A stretch of 25,415 nt of DNA from CAZCEC01 sp964497615 (GTDB lineage Bacteria > Chloroflexota > Anaerolineae > Anaerolineales > UBA6663), in assembly GCA_964497615.1 (NCBI GenBank), contig CAZCEC010000088.1, positions 1 through 25,415 of the forward strand, written 5' to 3'. The notes beneath the pieces are model-generated. The model had not been told where the DNA came from, did not search any database, and saw only the letters and a program-made list of their open reading frames with translations. Every line of letters begins with the position of its first letter. Within the stretch, counting starts at the first letter, position 1. Positions 6,448 to 14,168 of this stretch are shown piece by piece. The translations under genes were made by a program, and so were the position numbers.

Positions 6448-8364
6448 ATGCTAGGCGGCACATACGGGAAGATACTGCACGTTGATTTGAGCACCGGCGC
6501 GATCCGCGTTGAGGAGCCGGGCGACGAGTTCTACCGGCTGCTGGTGGGCGGGCGCGCGGTGGTGGCGGCGCTGCTCTTGCGGCTGCTGCCGCCGGGGGCG
6601 GACCCGCTGGGGCCGGAGAACCTGCTCATCTTTGCGCCCGGCATCATGCAGGGGAGCAACCTGCCCGGCGCGGGGCGGCATGGGGTGGGGGCCAAGAGCC
6701 CGTTGACCGGGGCCATCGCCAGCAGCGAGGCCGGCGGCTGGTGGGGGCACGAGTTCAAGCGGGCGGGCTACGACGCGCTGGTGGTGCATGGCCGAGCCGA
6801 GAAGCCGGTCTATCTGTGGATCAAGGACGGCGCGGTGGAGATTCGGTCCGCCGGGCACTTGTGGGGGCGGCAGACGCACCCGGTGGAAGTGGCGCTGCGC
6901 GACGAGTTGGGCGATGCCCGCCTCCGCGTGGCGCAGGTGGGGCCGGCGGGCGAGAACCTGGTGCGCTATGCGGCCGTGATGCACGACGTGAACCGCGCGG
7001 CGGGCCGCAACGGGCTGGGCGCGGTGATGGGCTCCAAGCGCCTCAAGGCGGTGGCGGTGCGGGGCACCCTCAACCTGCCGGTGGTCGAGCGCCCGAAGGT
7101 GACGCAGGTCTCCAAGTGGCTGGGGCAGAACTACAAGACCCTGGCGGCCTGGGCCACCGCGCCGGGGCGGGGGACGCAGGATTCGCTGACGTGGTGGGGG
7201 CATCTGGGCGCGCTGCCCACGGGCAATTTCGACGTGCCGATGTGGGACGACCGCGCCAAGCTGAGCGGCGAGCGCAACTATGAGATGTTCTTCAAGGACC
7301 GCGACACCTGCCAGGCCTGCCCCATCACCTGCAAGCAGGTGTTCGAGCACGAGTCCGAGAACCCGTACCAGAAGCTGAACCCGGAGTATGGCGGGCCGGA
7401 GTACGAGGCGATGGCGGCCCTGGGCGCGACCTGCCGCGTGGCCGACAACCTGGCGGTGAGCAAGGCCGCCGAACTGTGCAATGCCAATGGGCTAGATGTG
7501 ATCTCGACGGGGGCGTCGATTGGGTTTGTGATGGAGTGCTTCGAGCGCGGCGTGCTGAGCACGGCCGACACCGGCGGGGTGGCGTTCCGCTGGGGGGATG
7601 GCGAGATGCTGGTGCGGGCGGTGGAGATGATCGCGCGCCAGGAGGGCTTTGGGCGGGTGCTGGGCGAGGGTGTGGCGCGGATGAGCGAGCGCTTTGGCCC
7701 GGCCACGGCGGACTTCAACATCACCGTGAAGGGGCAGGAACTGCCCATGCACGAGCCGCGCCTCAAGCAGGTGTTGGGGGTGGGCTATGCGGTGGCGCCC
7801 GTCGGGGCGGACCACATGATGAACGTCCACGACACCGACTTCTCCGGCGAGAGCGACGCGCTGAAGCGGGTGAACGAGGCCCTGCCGCGCCCCATCGGCC
7901 CGCTGAAGCCGAGCGACCTGGGCGAGGACAAGCTGCAAATCTTCTATCACGAATTGAACTGGATGCACTTTCAGGACTGCGCCGTCAACTGCCACTTCTA
8001 TCCCTATCACTACGGCCACCTGGCGGCGGCGCTCTCGGGCGTGGCGGGCGTGGAGTTCACGGTGCCGGATGTGCTGGCAGTGGGCGCTCGGGCGCAGACC
8101 CTGGCGCGGCTGTTCAACCTGCGCGAGGGCTTCACCGCCGACGACGACAAGCTGCCCAAGCGGGTGATGCGGGCCTTCAAGAGCGGACCGCTGGCGGGGG
8201 TCGAGATCAACCCGGAGGCGTTCGCGTGGGCCAAGGCGCGCTACTACGAACTGATGGGCTGGGACCGCGAGACGGGCATGCCCAGCCGTGAGACGGTGCG
8301 GGCACTGGGGCTGGACGAATTCATTGACGCTCGGACGGCTGTGCATGGCGGGGCAAGCGAGTAA
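6448..8364 (+). CDS. Aldehyde:ferredoxin oxidoreductase family protein (tungsten-type)
   Basis: A 638-residue member of the AOR family, which oxidises aldehydes to acids with ferredoxin using a bis-pterin tungsten cofactor and a [4Fe-4S] cluster. The N-terminus GGTYGKILHVDLSTG is typical. The cofactor-binding segments RAAGRNGLGAVMGSKRLK (near 190) and NGLDVISTGASIGFVME (near 350) are present. Cluster cysteines C288, C291 and C295 occur in CQACPITC, the spacing I recall for Pyrococcus AOR, with the fourth ligand probably C511 or C515 in DCAVNCHFY. The frame also allows TTG at 6442, but ATG 6448 sits 7 bases after AGAAGGG and is preferred. In this context the enzyme may oxidise formaldehyde or an aldehyde released from amine oxidation. 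Family members are hard to split by substrate, so that is inference. Confidence 0.93.
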   Translation: MLGGTYGKILHVDLSTGAIRVEEPGDEFYRLLVGGRAVVAALLLRLLPPGADPLGPENLLIFAPGIMQGSNLPGAGRHGVGAKSPLTGAIASSEAGGWWGHEFKRAGYDALVVHGRAEKPVYLWIKDGAVEIRSAGHLWGRQTHPVEVALRDELGDARLRVAQVGPAGENLVRYAAVMHDVNRAAGRNGLGAVMGSKRLKAVAVRGTLNLPVVERPKVTQVSKWLGQNYKTLAAWATAPGRGTQDSLTWWGHLGALPTGNFDVPMWDDRAKLSGERNYEMFFKDRDTCQACPITCKQVFEHESENPYQKLNPEYGGPEYEAMAALGATCRVADNLAVSKAAELCNANGLDVISTGASIGFVMECFERGVLSTADTGGVAFRWGDGEMLVRAVEMIARQEGFGRVLGEGVARMSERFGPATADFNITVKGQELPMHEPRLKQVLGVGYAVAPVGADHMMNVHDTDFSGESDALKRVNEALPRPIGPLKPSDLGEDKLQIFYHELNWMHFQDCAVNCHFYPYHYGHLAAALSGVAGVEFTVPDVLAVGARAQTLARLFNLREGFTADDDKLPKRVMRAFKSGPLAGVEINPEAFAWAKARYYELMGWDRETGMPSRETVRALGLDEFIDARTAVHGGASE

Positions 8365-8427
8365 GGGCGAAGCATTTGCCCAGGGCTGGCGGGTAGTCCA
8401 TCACCCCGACTGGCAAATGCTTCGCCC
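8365..8427. repeat. REPIN-like inverted repeat, copy 2
   Basis: GGGCGAAGCATTTGCC at 8365-8380 pairs perfectly with GGCAAATGCTTCGCCC at 8412-8427 around a 31-base loop. The element begins on the base after the aldehyde oxidoreductase stop codon. Arms match copy 1 except for two pyrimidine changes that are compensated in the opposite arm. Confidence 0.85.
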
Positions 8428-8457
8428 CCACAGCGCACGTGCGATGAACAGGCCAAC

Positions 8458-9621
8458 ATGATGGACCGGCGCGCGACCTGGCTGCTGGCGGCCGGGCACA
8501 TGTTCACGGACCTGAACCAGGGCGCGGTGCCGGCGCTGCTGCCGTTCTTCGTGGCCGAGTATGCCCTGTCGTACCAGCAGGTGGCAGGGCTGGTGTTCGC
8601 GGGGACGATTGCGTCGTCGGTGGTGCAGCCGCTTTTTGGGCGCTATGCCGACCGGGCGCGGGCGGCGTGGCTGATGCCGGCCGGCATCCTGGCGGCGGGG
8701 CTGGGGCTGGCGCTGACGGGCCTGTTCAGTAACTACTGGCTGATGGCGGCCGCCTTGATGGTGAGCGGGCTGGGGGTGGCGGCCTTCCATCCCGAGTCGG
8801 CGCGGTCGATGAACGCGGCGGCTGGGCTGCGCAAGGCCACCGGCATGAGCATCTTTTCGATGGGGGGCACGGCGGGCTTCGCCGTGGGGCCGCTGCTGGC
8901 CACGGGGCTGATGCTGGCGTTTGGGGTGCGCGGCGCGGTGCTGTTCGCGCTGCCGGCGGGCGTCTATGCGGCGGTGCTGTTCAGCCAACTGGGGGTGCTG
9001 CCGCGCCTGCGGCATAGCCACCGGCTGCCGGCCGGCGCCGAGCCGGGCACGGCGGACAGCCCCGATGCCTGGAGGCCGTTTGGCGTCCTGGCGGCGGCCA
9101 TCACCCTGCGCTCGGTGCTGTTCTTTGGCATCAACACCTTTCTGCCCCTGTATTGGATTGACGTGCTGGGCCAATCGGCCGCGGCGGGCGGGGCGATCCT
9201 GTCGCTGTGGCTGGGCAGCGGGGTAATCGGCTCGCTGGTGGGCGGGCGGCTGTCGGACCGCTATGGCGCGCGCCGGGTGGGGCTGGTGAGCACGCTGTTG
9301 ATTTTGCCGCTGGTGCCGCTCTTTGTCACGCTGCGGCACCCCGTGGCGGCTGGGCTGCTGATCGTGCTGATGAGCATCTTGATGACGCTGCCCAGCAGCG
9401 GGCTGATCGTGCTGGGGCAGGACTTGGTGCCGAACCATGTGGGCGTGGCCTCGGGCGTCACCATTGGGCTGTCAGTGAGCGTGGGCGGAGCGTCGGCGCC
9501 GCTGCTGGGCTGGATGGCCGACAACTTCGGCATCCCCACCGCGCTGACCAGCTTAACAGTGGTGCCGCTCGTCATCGCGGCGCTGCTAATCGTTTTGAGC
9601 CGAATGCGATCCACACCGTAA
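8458..9621 (+). CDS. MFS transporter, fosmidomycin-resistance (Fsr)-like
   Basis: A 387-residue major facilitator protein with about 12 hydrophobic segments in two sets of six. The first segment, WLLAAGHMFTDLNQGAVPALLPF, is the hallmark of the fosmidomycin-resistance-like subfamily, in which an Asp/Asn-rich TM1 is conserved. The loop after TM2 has the MFS signature in GRYADRARAAWLMPAG, and the second half repeats it in GGRLSDRYGARRVG near residue 262. It acts in the cytoplasmic membrane and probably exports a small molecule. The ATG at 8458 is followed directly by another ATG, either of which may start translation; the upstream Shine-Dalgarno is weak. It sits between two REPIN-like elements and the cargo is unknown. 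Confidence 0.9.
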   Translation: MMDRRATWLLAAGHMFTDLNQGAVPALLPFFVAEYALSYQQVAGLVFAGTIASSVVQPLFGRYADRARAAWLMPAGILAAGLGLALTGLFSNYWLMAAALMVSGLGVAAFHPESARSMNAAAGLRKATGMSIFSMGGTAGFAVGPLLATGLMLAFGVRGAVLFALPAGVYAAVLFSQLGVLPRLRHSHRLPAGAEPGTADSPDAWRPFGVLAAAITLRSVLFFGINTFLPLYWIDVLGQSAAAGGAILSLWLGSGVIGSLVGGRLSDRYGARRVGLVSTLLILPLVPLFVTLRHPVAAGLLIVLMSILMTLPSSGLIVLGQDLVPNHVGVASGVTIGLSVSVGGASAPLLGWMADNFGIPTALTSLTVVPLVIAALLIVLSRMRSTP

Positions 9622-9622
9622 A

Positions 9623-9685
9623 GGCGCAGCATCTGCCCATAGCGGCTGGATAGATCAACGCGCCTGCTGGCAAATGCTCCGCCCC
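9623..9685. repeat. REPIN-like inverted repeat, copy 3 (imperfect)
   Basis: GGCGCAGCATCTGCCCA at 9623-9639 pairs imperfectly with TGGCAAATGCTCCGCCCC at 9668-9685. Length (63 bases) and loop (28 bases) match the other two copies, and it again starts directly after a stop codon (TAA 9619-9621). The arms have drifted, suggesting an older copy. Confidence 0.7.
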
Positions 9686-9703
9686 TCCGACGAGAAGAAC
9701 GAC

Positions 9704-10825
9704 ATGAAGATTGAATCCATTGAGGTTCGCCACTACCGCCTGCCGCTGGAACCGCCTTTCATCGCGGCCTGGGACCCACGCCCGCGCACAAGCCACACCG
9801 CCACCCTGGTGCGGGTGAGGGCGGGCGACTATGAGGGAGTCGGCTCGGGCGATGCGATGCTGGGGTTTAGCGGGTGCGAAGGTTACTTCCTGGGGCAGGA
9901 CCCGTTTGCCATCGAGCGGCACGTGCGGCTGCTGGACAACCTGCAATTCCACTATGGGCGCATGTGGCCGCTGGAAGTGGCGCTGTGGGACCTGATGGGC
10001 CAGATCAGCGGGCAGCCGGTGTGGAAGCTGCTGGGGGGGAGAAGCAACCGCGTGCGGCTGTATGCGTCATGCGGGGAGTGTCAGCCGAGGGCGCAGCGGG
10101 CCGAGTCGGCGCGGCGGCTGCGGGACATGGGCTTCCCGGCGCTCAAGGTGCGATTCCACGCGGCTGATCCAAATGAAGACATAGCCGTGGTACGGGCGGT
10201 GCGCGAGGCGGTGGGCGACGCGATGGAGATTCTGGTGGACGCCAACCAGGGTTGGCAGATGCCGTGGGATGCCGCGCCTTCGTGGGACTTCAAGACGGCG
10301 GTGTGGGTGGCGGACGCGCTGAGCGAGTTGAACGTATTCTGGCTGGAGGAGCCGCTGCACCGGCACGACTATCGCGGGCTGGCGGAACTGCGGCGGCGGG
10401 AGAAGGTGCGTATCGCGGGCGGCGAGGGCAACCGCGAGTTCGCGGAATTGCGCGAATACTTGCGGCACGGCTCGCTGGACGTGTATCAACCGGATGTGGT
10501 GTGGAGCACGGGCCTGCTGCGGGCGCGGCAGATCGCGGCGGAAGTGCAGGCGGCGGGGGCGCTCTACTCGCCGCACACCTGGGGTGATGGGCTGGTGGTG
10601 CTGGCGAACATGCATGTGGCGGCGGCGGTGTCCACCGCGCCGTTCGTCGAGTTCCCCTATGACCCGCCGGGATGGAGCCTGGAACGGCGCGATTACGTGC
10701 TGCCCGCGCCGCTCGCGCCGGAGCCGGGCGGCTGGCTGACCTTGCCGGACGGGCCAGGGCTGGGCGTCAGGATTGACTGGACGGGGCTGGAGCCGTTGAG
10801 GATTGGGGCGGGGACGATGGGGTAA
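9704..10825 (+). CDS. Mandelate racemase/muconate lactonizing (enolase superfamily) enzyme
   Basis: A 373-residue enolase-superfamily enzyme that abstracts the alpha proton of a carboxylate substrate with a Mg2+-bound enediolate; members are racemases, epimerases or acid-sugar dehydratases. The capping domain MKIESIEVRHYRLPL is at the N-terminus. Barrel residues seen are the LKVRF basic motif (K-x-R instead of the commoner K-x-K), metal ligands D in ILVDANQGW, E in WLEEPLHRHD and E in IAGGEGNRE, then D in VYQPDVVWS and H in YSPHTWGDG. The last His places it with the mandelate racemase subgroup. ATG 9704 follows GAGAAG by a suitable gap, and the upstream extension to 9674 lies in a repeat. The substrate is unknown and the gene has no obvious tie to the methyl-transfer genes. 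Confidence 0.9.
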   Translation: MKIESIEVRHYRLPLEPPFIAAWDPRPRTSHTATLVRVRAGDYEGVGSGDAMLGFSGCEGYFLGQDPFAIERHVRLLDNLQFHYGRMWPLEVALWDLMGQISGQPVWKLLGGRSNRVRLYASCGECQPRAQRAESARRLRDMGFPALKVRFHAADPNEDIAVVRAVREAVGDAMEILVDANQGWQMPWDAAPSWDFKTAVWVADALSELNVFWLEEPLHRHDYRGLAELRRREKVRIAGGEGNREFAELREYLRHGSLDVYQPDVVWSTGLLRARQIAAEVQAAGALYSPHTWGDGLVVLANMHVAAAVSTAPFVEFPYDPPGWSLERRDYVLPAPLAPEPGGWLTLPDGPGLGVRIDWTGLEPLRIGAGTMG

Positions 10826-10942
10826 TTGGATGTTGCGCAATCCGCAATCGGCCCTGGTTGACTCTCTCCCGGCAATAACGCACACTTGAAGCCATGGATA
10901 GGCGTTGGATAGGCGACTCTCGAGCCTCGCCGGTGGTGGTCG

Positions 10943-12976
10943 ATGCTTGAGGCGGGCGGGTGCACGGTGGCGCTGATGCCTTCGGGGCGGCGCGGGACGG
11001 TGGCGCGCGGGACGAATCTGCTGGAGGCGGCGCGGCTGTTGGGGGTGGAATTGGAGTCCATCTGCGGGGGGCGGCAGACGTGCGGCAAGTGCCAGGTGAT
11101 CGTGGAGGAGGGGTACTTCCCCAAGCACGGGCTCACTTCAGCGGACGGGCACTTGCTGGCCGTGAACGCCAATGGGGCCGAGCCGGCCGCGCCGGTGGCG
11201 GAGGGGCGGCGGCTGGCGTGCGCGGGGGTGGTGGCGGGCGATTTGCTCATCAGCGTGCCGGAGGAAAGCCAGGCCCGCAAGCAGATCATCGCCAAGGCCG
11301 CCACGGAGCGGGTGATCGCGGTGCGGCCGGCGGTGCGGCAGGTGTATGTGGAGGTGGAGCCGGCCACGCTGGAGGGGCGCACCCCTGCGCGGCGTCAGGA
11401 CGGCGGCGATTGGGAGCGGCTGCAGGCGGCGCTCGCGGCGGAGTGGGGGCTGGCGGACACGGCCATTGACCCGCTGGCGCTGCCGGACTTGCAGCCCGCC
11501 CTGCGCGAGGGGCGCGGCGCGGTGACGGTGACGCTGTGGCACGACCGCGAAGTGCTGCGGGTGGCGCCGGGCTACGCTGAAGGCGCGTATGGGCTGGCGA
11601 TTGACGTGGGTTCGACGACGGTCGTGGTCCACCTGTGCGACCTGCGGACGGGCCAGCGGCTGAGGACCGAGGCGGCCATGAACCCGCAAGTGCGCCACGG
11701 TGAAGACCTGATGAGCCGGGTGAGCTATGCCATGCAGGAGCCGCAGGGCACGGCGCGGCTGCACCGGGCGATCGTCACGACCTTGAACGAACTGGCGCGG
11801 CAGGCCACGACCAAAGCGGGGCTGACGCCGGAGGCGGTGCTGGACGTGGTGCTGGTAGGCAACCCGGTGATGCACCACCTTTTCCTGGGGCTGGACCCGA
11901 CCGAGTTGGGCGGCGCGCCGTTTGCGCTGGCGGTGGCCGCGCCGCTGGATCTGAAGGCCCGCGACCTGGGGCTGAAGGTGGGGGCGACGGCGCGGGTGCA
12001 CGTGCTGCCCTGCATCGCCGGGCACGTGGGGGCCGACAACGTGGCGGTGCAGTTGGCGGAAAAGCCGCACGAGCAGGCGGAATTGACCCTGATCGTGGAT
12101 GTGGGCACCAATGCCGAAATCGTGCTAGGGGACCGGATGGGCGTGGCGTGCGCGTCCAGCCCAACAGGGCCGGCCTTTGAGGGCGCGCAGGTGACGCACG
12201 GGCAGCGCGCCGCGCCGGGGGCGATCGAGCGGGTGCGGATTGACCGCCAGACCCTGTTGCCGCGCTACAAGGTGATTGGGTGCGAGGACTGGATTGAGGC
12301 CGGGGCCAGCGCCCCAGAGGATGGGCGGGCCACGGGGCTGTGCGGCAGCGGCATCATCGAAGCGGTGGCGGAACTGTTCCTGGCGGGCGTGATTGACTTC
12401 GACGGGCGGTTTGACGAATCGGCCGCGGGGCGCTCGGGGCGGGTGCGGTTCGCGGGTCGCACGGGCGAATTCGTGCTGGCCGACGCGGCGCAGACCGCCA
12501 CGGGCCGCGAGATCGTGGTGACGCAGGGCGATGTGCGCGCCATCCAACTGGCGAAGGCGGCGCTGTATGCGGGCACGAAGCTGCTGATGGCGGACCGGGG
12601 GGCCGCGCGCGTGGAGCGGGTGGTGCTGGCCGGAGCGTTCGGGTCGTATATTGATCCGTTCCACGCCATGGTGTTAGGATTGATCCCGGATTGCGCGCTG
12701 GAGAAGGTGACGGCCGTGGGCAACGCGGCGGGGGACGGCGCGCGGGTGGCGCTGCTGGACAAGGAGGCGCGGCTGGAGGCGGCGCGGCTGGCCGAGAGCG
12801 TCCGGCATGTGCAGACGGCGGTGGCGCCCGAGTTCCAGGCGGAATTTGTGGCGGCGCTGGCCCTGCCGCACGCGGCGGATGCCTTCCCGCATTTGGAAGA
12901 GCAACTGCCGGAGCGGTCGGCGCACACGGGGCAGCGGCGGAGCCGGCGGCGCGGGGTGAAGGTGGAAGGTATGTAG
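10943..12976 (+). CDS. RACo-like corrinoid reductive activase (2Fe-2S ferredoxin + ASKHA ATPase)
   Basis: A 677-residue protein of the reductive activator family that returns accidentally oxidised cob(II)alamin on corrinoid proteins to cob(I)alamin using ATP. The N-terminal ferredoxin domain has cysteines C41, C47, C50 and C93 (CGGRQTCGKC then LACAG), fitting one [2Fe-2S] cluster. A linker region follows, then the ASKHA/DUF4445 ATPase part from about residue 214: YGLAIDVGSTTVVVH, LIVDVGTNAEIVLG, GPAFEGAQVTHGQ, GLCGSGIIEAV and VVLAGAFGSYIDP. ATG 10943 is the first start after an in-frame TAG at 10910-10912, with no clear ribosome binding site. The corrinoid protein gene follows after 122 bases, which supports pairing. 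It would maintain the corrinoid pool for both MttB-like enzymes. Confidence 0.92.
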   Translation: MLEAGGCTVALMPSGRRGTVARGTNLLEAARLLGVELESICGGRQTCGKCQVIVEEGYFPKHGLTSADGHLLAVNANGAEPAAPVAEGRRLACAGVVAGDLLISVPEESQARKQIIAKAATERVIAVRPAVRQVYVEVEPATLEGRTPARRQDGGDWERLQAALAAEWGLADTAIDPLALPDLQPALREGRGAVTVTLWHDREVLRVAPGYAEGAYGLAIDVGSTTVVVHLCDLRTGQRLRTEAAMNPQVRHGEDLMSRVSYAMQEPQGTARLHRAIVTTLNELARQATTKAGLTPEAVLDVVLVGNPVMHHLFLGLDPTELGGAPFALAVAAPLDLKARDLGLKVGATARVHVLPCIAGHVGADNVAVQLAEKPHEQAELTLIVDVGTNAEIVLGDRMGVACASSPTGPAFEGAQVTHGQRAAPGAIERVRIDRQTLLPRYKVIGCEDWIEAGASAPEDGRATGLCGSGIIEAVAELFLAGVIDFDGRFDESAAGRSGRVRFAGRTGEFVLADAAQTATGREIVVTQGDVRAIQLAKAALYAGTKLLMADRGAARVERVVLAGAFGSYIDPFHAMVLGLIPDCALEKVTAVGNAAGDGARVALLDKEARLEAARLAESVRHVQTAVAPEFQAEFVAALALPHAADAFPHLEEQLPERSAHTGQRRSRRRGVKVEGM

Positions 12977-13098
12977 GTGGAACGTGGCAGGGAGATGTGC
13001 CACACCCGCTGCGCGGAATCAGTGGGCGGGCTGGCGAGCCTTTACGGGGGGATGGGATGTAGAGACGGCGCGGGGAGCCGCCTGGCGATGAGGAAACG

Positions 13099-13782
13099 AT
13101 GAGCCAAGATGAACTAAGCACACTGCCGGAAGATGAGTTGATCCAGCGGATGCACGACGACCTGTACGACGGGCTGGCCGACGAGGTGGTGGCCGAGGTG
13201 CGCGAGTGCCTGCGCCGCGGCTGGACGCCTTACGATACCCTGACGCGCGGACTGGTGGGCGGCATGGACATCGTGGGCATTGACTTCCGCGACGGCATCC
13301 TGTTTGTGCCGGAGGTGCTGATGGCGGCCAAGGCCATGAAGGCAGGCATGGAGATTTTGCGCCCGCTGTTGGCCGAGACCGGCGCGCCGCAAATCGGCAC
13401 GATGGTGATCGGCACGGTCAAGGGCGACATTCACGACATCGGCAAGAACCTGGTGGCGATGATGATGGAGGGCGCCGGGTTCAAGGTCGTCAACCTGGGC
13501 ATCAACAACGACGTGGACAAGTTCCTGGACGCGGTGCGGGAGCACCACCCCGAAATCCTGGGCATGAGCGCGCTGCTGACGACGACCATGCCGTATATGC
13601 GTGTGGTCATCAAGGCGCTGGTCGAGTTCCAGATACGGGAGAAGATCATCGTGCTGGTGGGCGGCGCGCCGCTGAACGCCGCCTACGCCGAGGACATCGA
13701 GGCCGACGCCTATTGCCGCGACGCGGCCGTGGCAGTGGACACGGCCAAGAAACTGGTGGCGATCAAGCGGGGGAATTTGTAG
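13099..13782 (+). CDS. Corrinoid methyl-carrier protein (MtbC/MtgC-type, B12-binding)
   Basis: A 227-residue cobalamin carrier that accepts a methyl group from an MttB-like methyltransferase and donates it to a second methyltransferase. The N-terminal helical cap (B12-binding-2 type, about residues 10-90) is followed by a Rossmann B12 domain. The histidine-ligand motif GDIHDIGKN has D110, H112 and G115, followed by GMSALLTTTMPYM near 155 and VLVGGAPLN near 191. A good ribosome binding site (GAGGAAACG) precedes ATG 13099. It is the only corrinoid protein in the window, while there are two MttB paralogues, so both may share it. Downstream after 88 bases come the small PF13769-like gene and the sox subunit genes. 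Confidence 0.95.
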   Translation: MSQDELSTLPEDELIQRMHDDLYDGLADEVVAEVRECLRRGWTPYDTLTRGLVGGMDIVGIDFRDGILFVPEVLMAAKAMKAGMEILRPLLAETGAPQIGTMVIGTVKGDIHDIGKNLVAMMMEGAGFKVVNLGINNDVDKFLDAVREHHPEILGMSALLTTTMPYMRVVIKALVEFQIREKIIVLVGGAPLNAAYAEDIEADAYCRDAAVAVDTAKKLVAIKRGNL

Positions 13783-13870
13783 GCGTGTGTAGGCGGCAGG
13801 TAGAAAGTGTGTACGTGTGGGGGGACTCAGGGGAGGCGGGGGAGGGGGAATGGAAGATCGGAGACCCATC

Positions 13871-14167
13871 ATGGTTAGCTATCAGGTGGTGTATTGGCGA
13901 GACATCCCGGCGCAGGTGAAGGCGAAGGCGGGGCGCGAGCGAGCCGGGCGCCAGCTCAGCGAGCGCTTCCAGGCGGCGATTGACCTGGCGGCCACGCGCG
14001 CGGGCCTCACCGATGAGGCCGACTACCTGGCCGCGTGGCGCACTGGCCCGGCCGAGGCGCGCGAGGGCGAGCTGGCGGCAGTGGCGTCGGCCGTGGTGGC
14101 TGAATTGGAGGCCGCCTATCCGGAGGAAAGGCTGCAAAAGCTTGTGCTCAACGGGGGGCGGCCATAG
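13871..14167 (+). CDS. Small 'virulence factor' family protein (PF13769-like)
   Basis: A 98-residue soluble protein beginning MVSYQVVYWRDIPAQVKAKA, with ERAGRQLSERFQAAIDLAA and a helical C-terminal half. I recognise this as the small PF13769-like family often seen near corrinoid and sarcosine-oxidase-like genes; no biochemical role is established that I know of. The frame is open from 13817, but GGAG 7 bases before ATG 13871 and the conserved start support 13871 (13850 is an alternative). The stop is followed after one base by the SoxB ATG, so the two are very likely cotranslated. An accessory role for the Sox or corrinoid proteins is plausible by context alone. Confidence 0.75.
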   Translation: MVSYQVVYWRDIPAQVKAKAGRERAGRQLSERFQAAIDLAATRAGLTDEADYLAAWRTGPAEAREGELAAVASAVVAELEAAYPEERLQKLVLNGGRP

Positions 14168-14168
14168 C

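Noticed and set aside
10826..10942. Possible promoter (TTGACT at 10858-10863) before the RACo-like gene
   Set aside because: No acceptable -10 box at the expected distance (CACACT only), so it is not listed as a feature.
12977..13098. Cobalamin riboswitch or terminator between the activase and corrinoid protein genes
   Set aside because: Only a 6-base GTGGCA/TGCCAC stem was seen, without conserved B12-box sequence or a T-tract.
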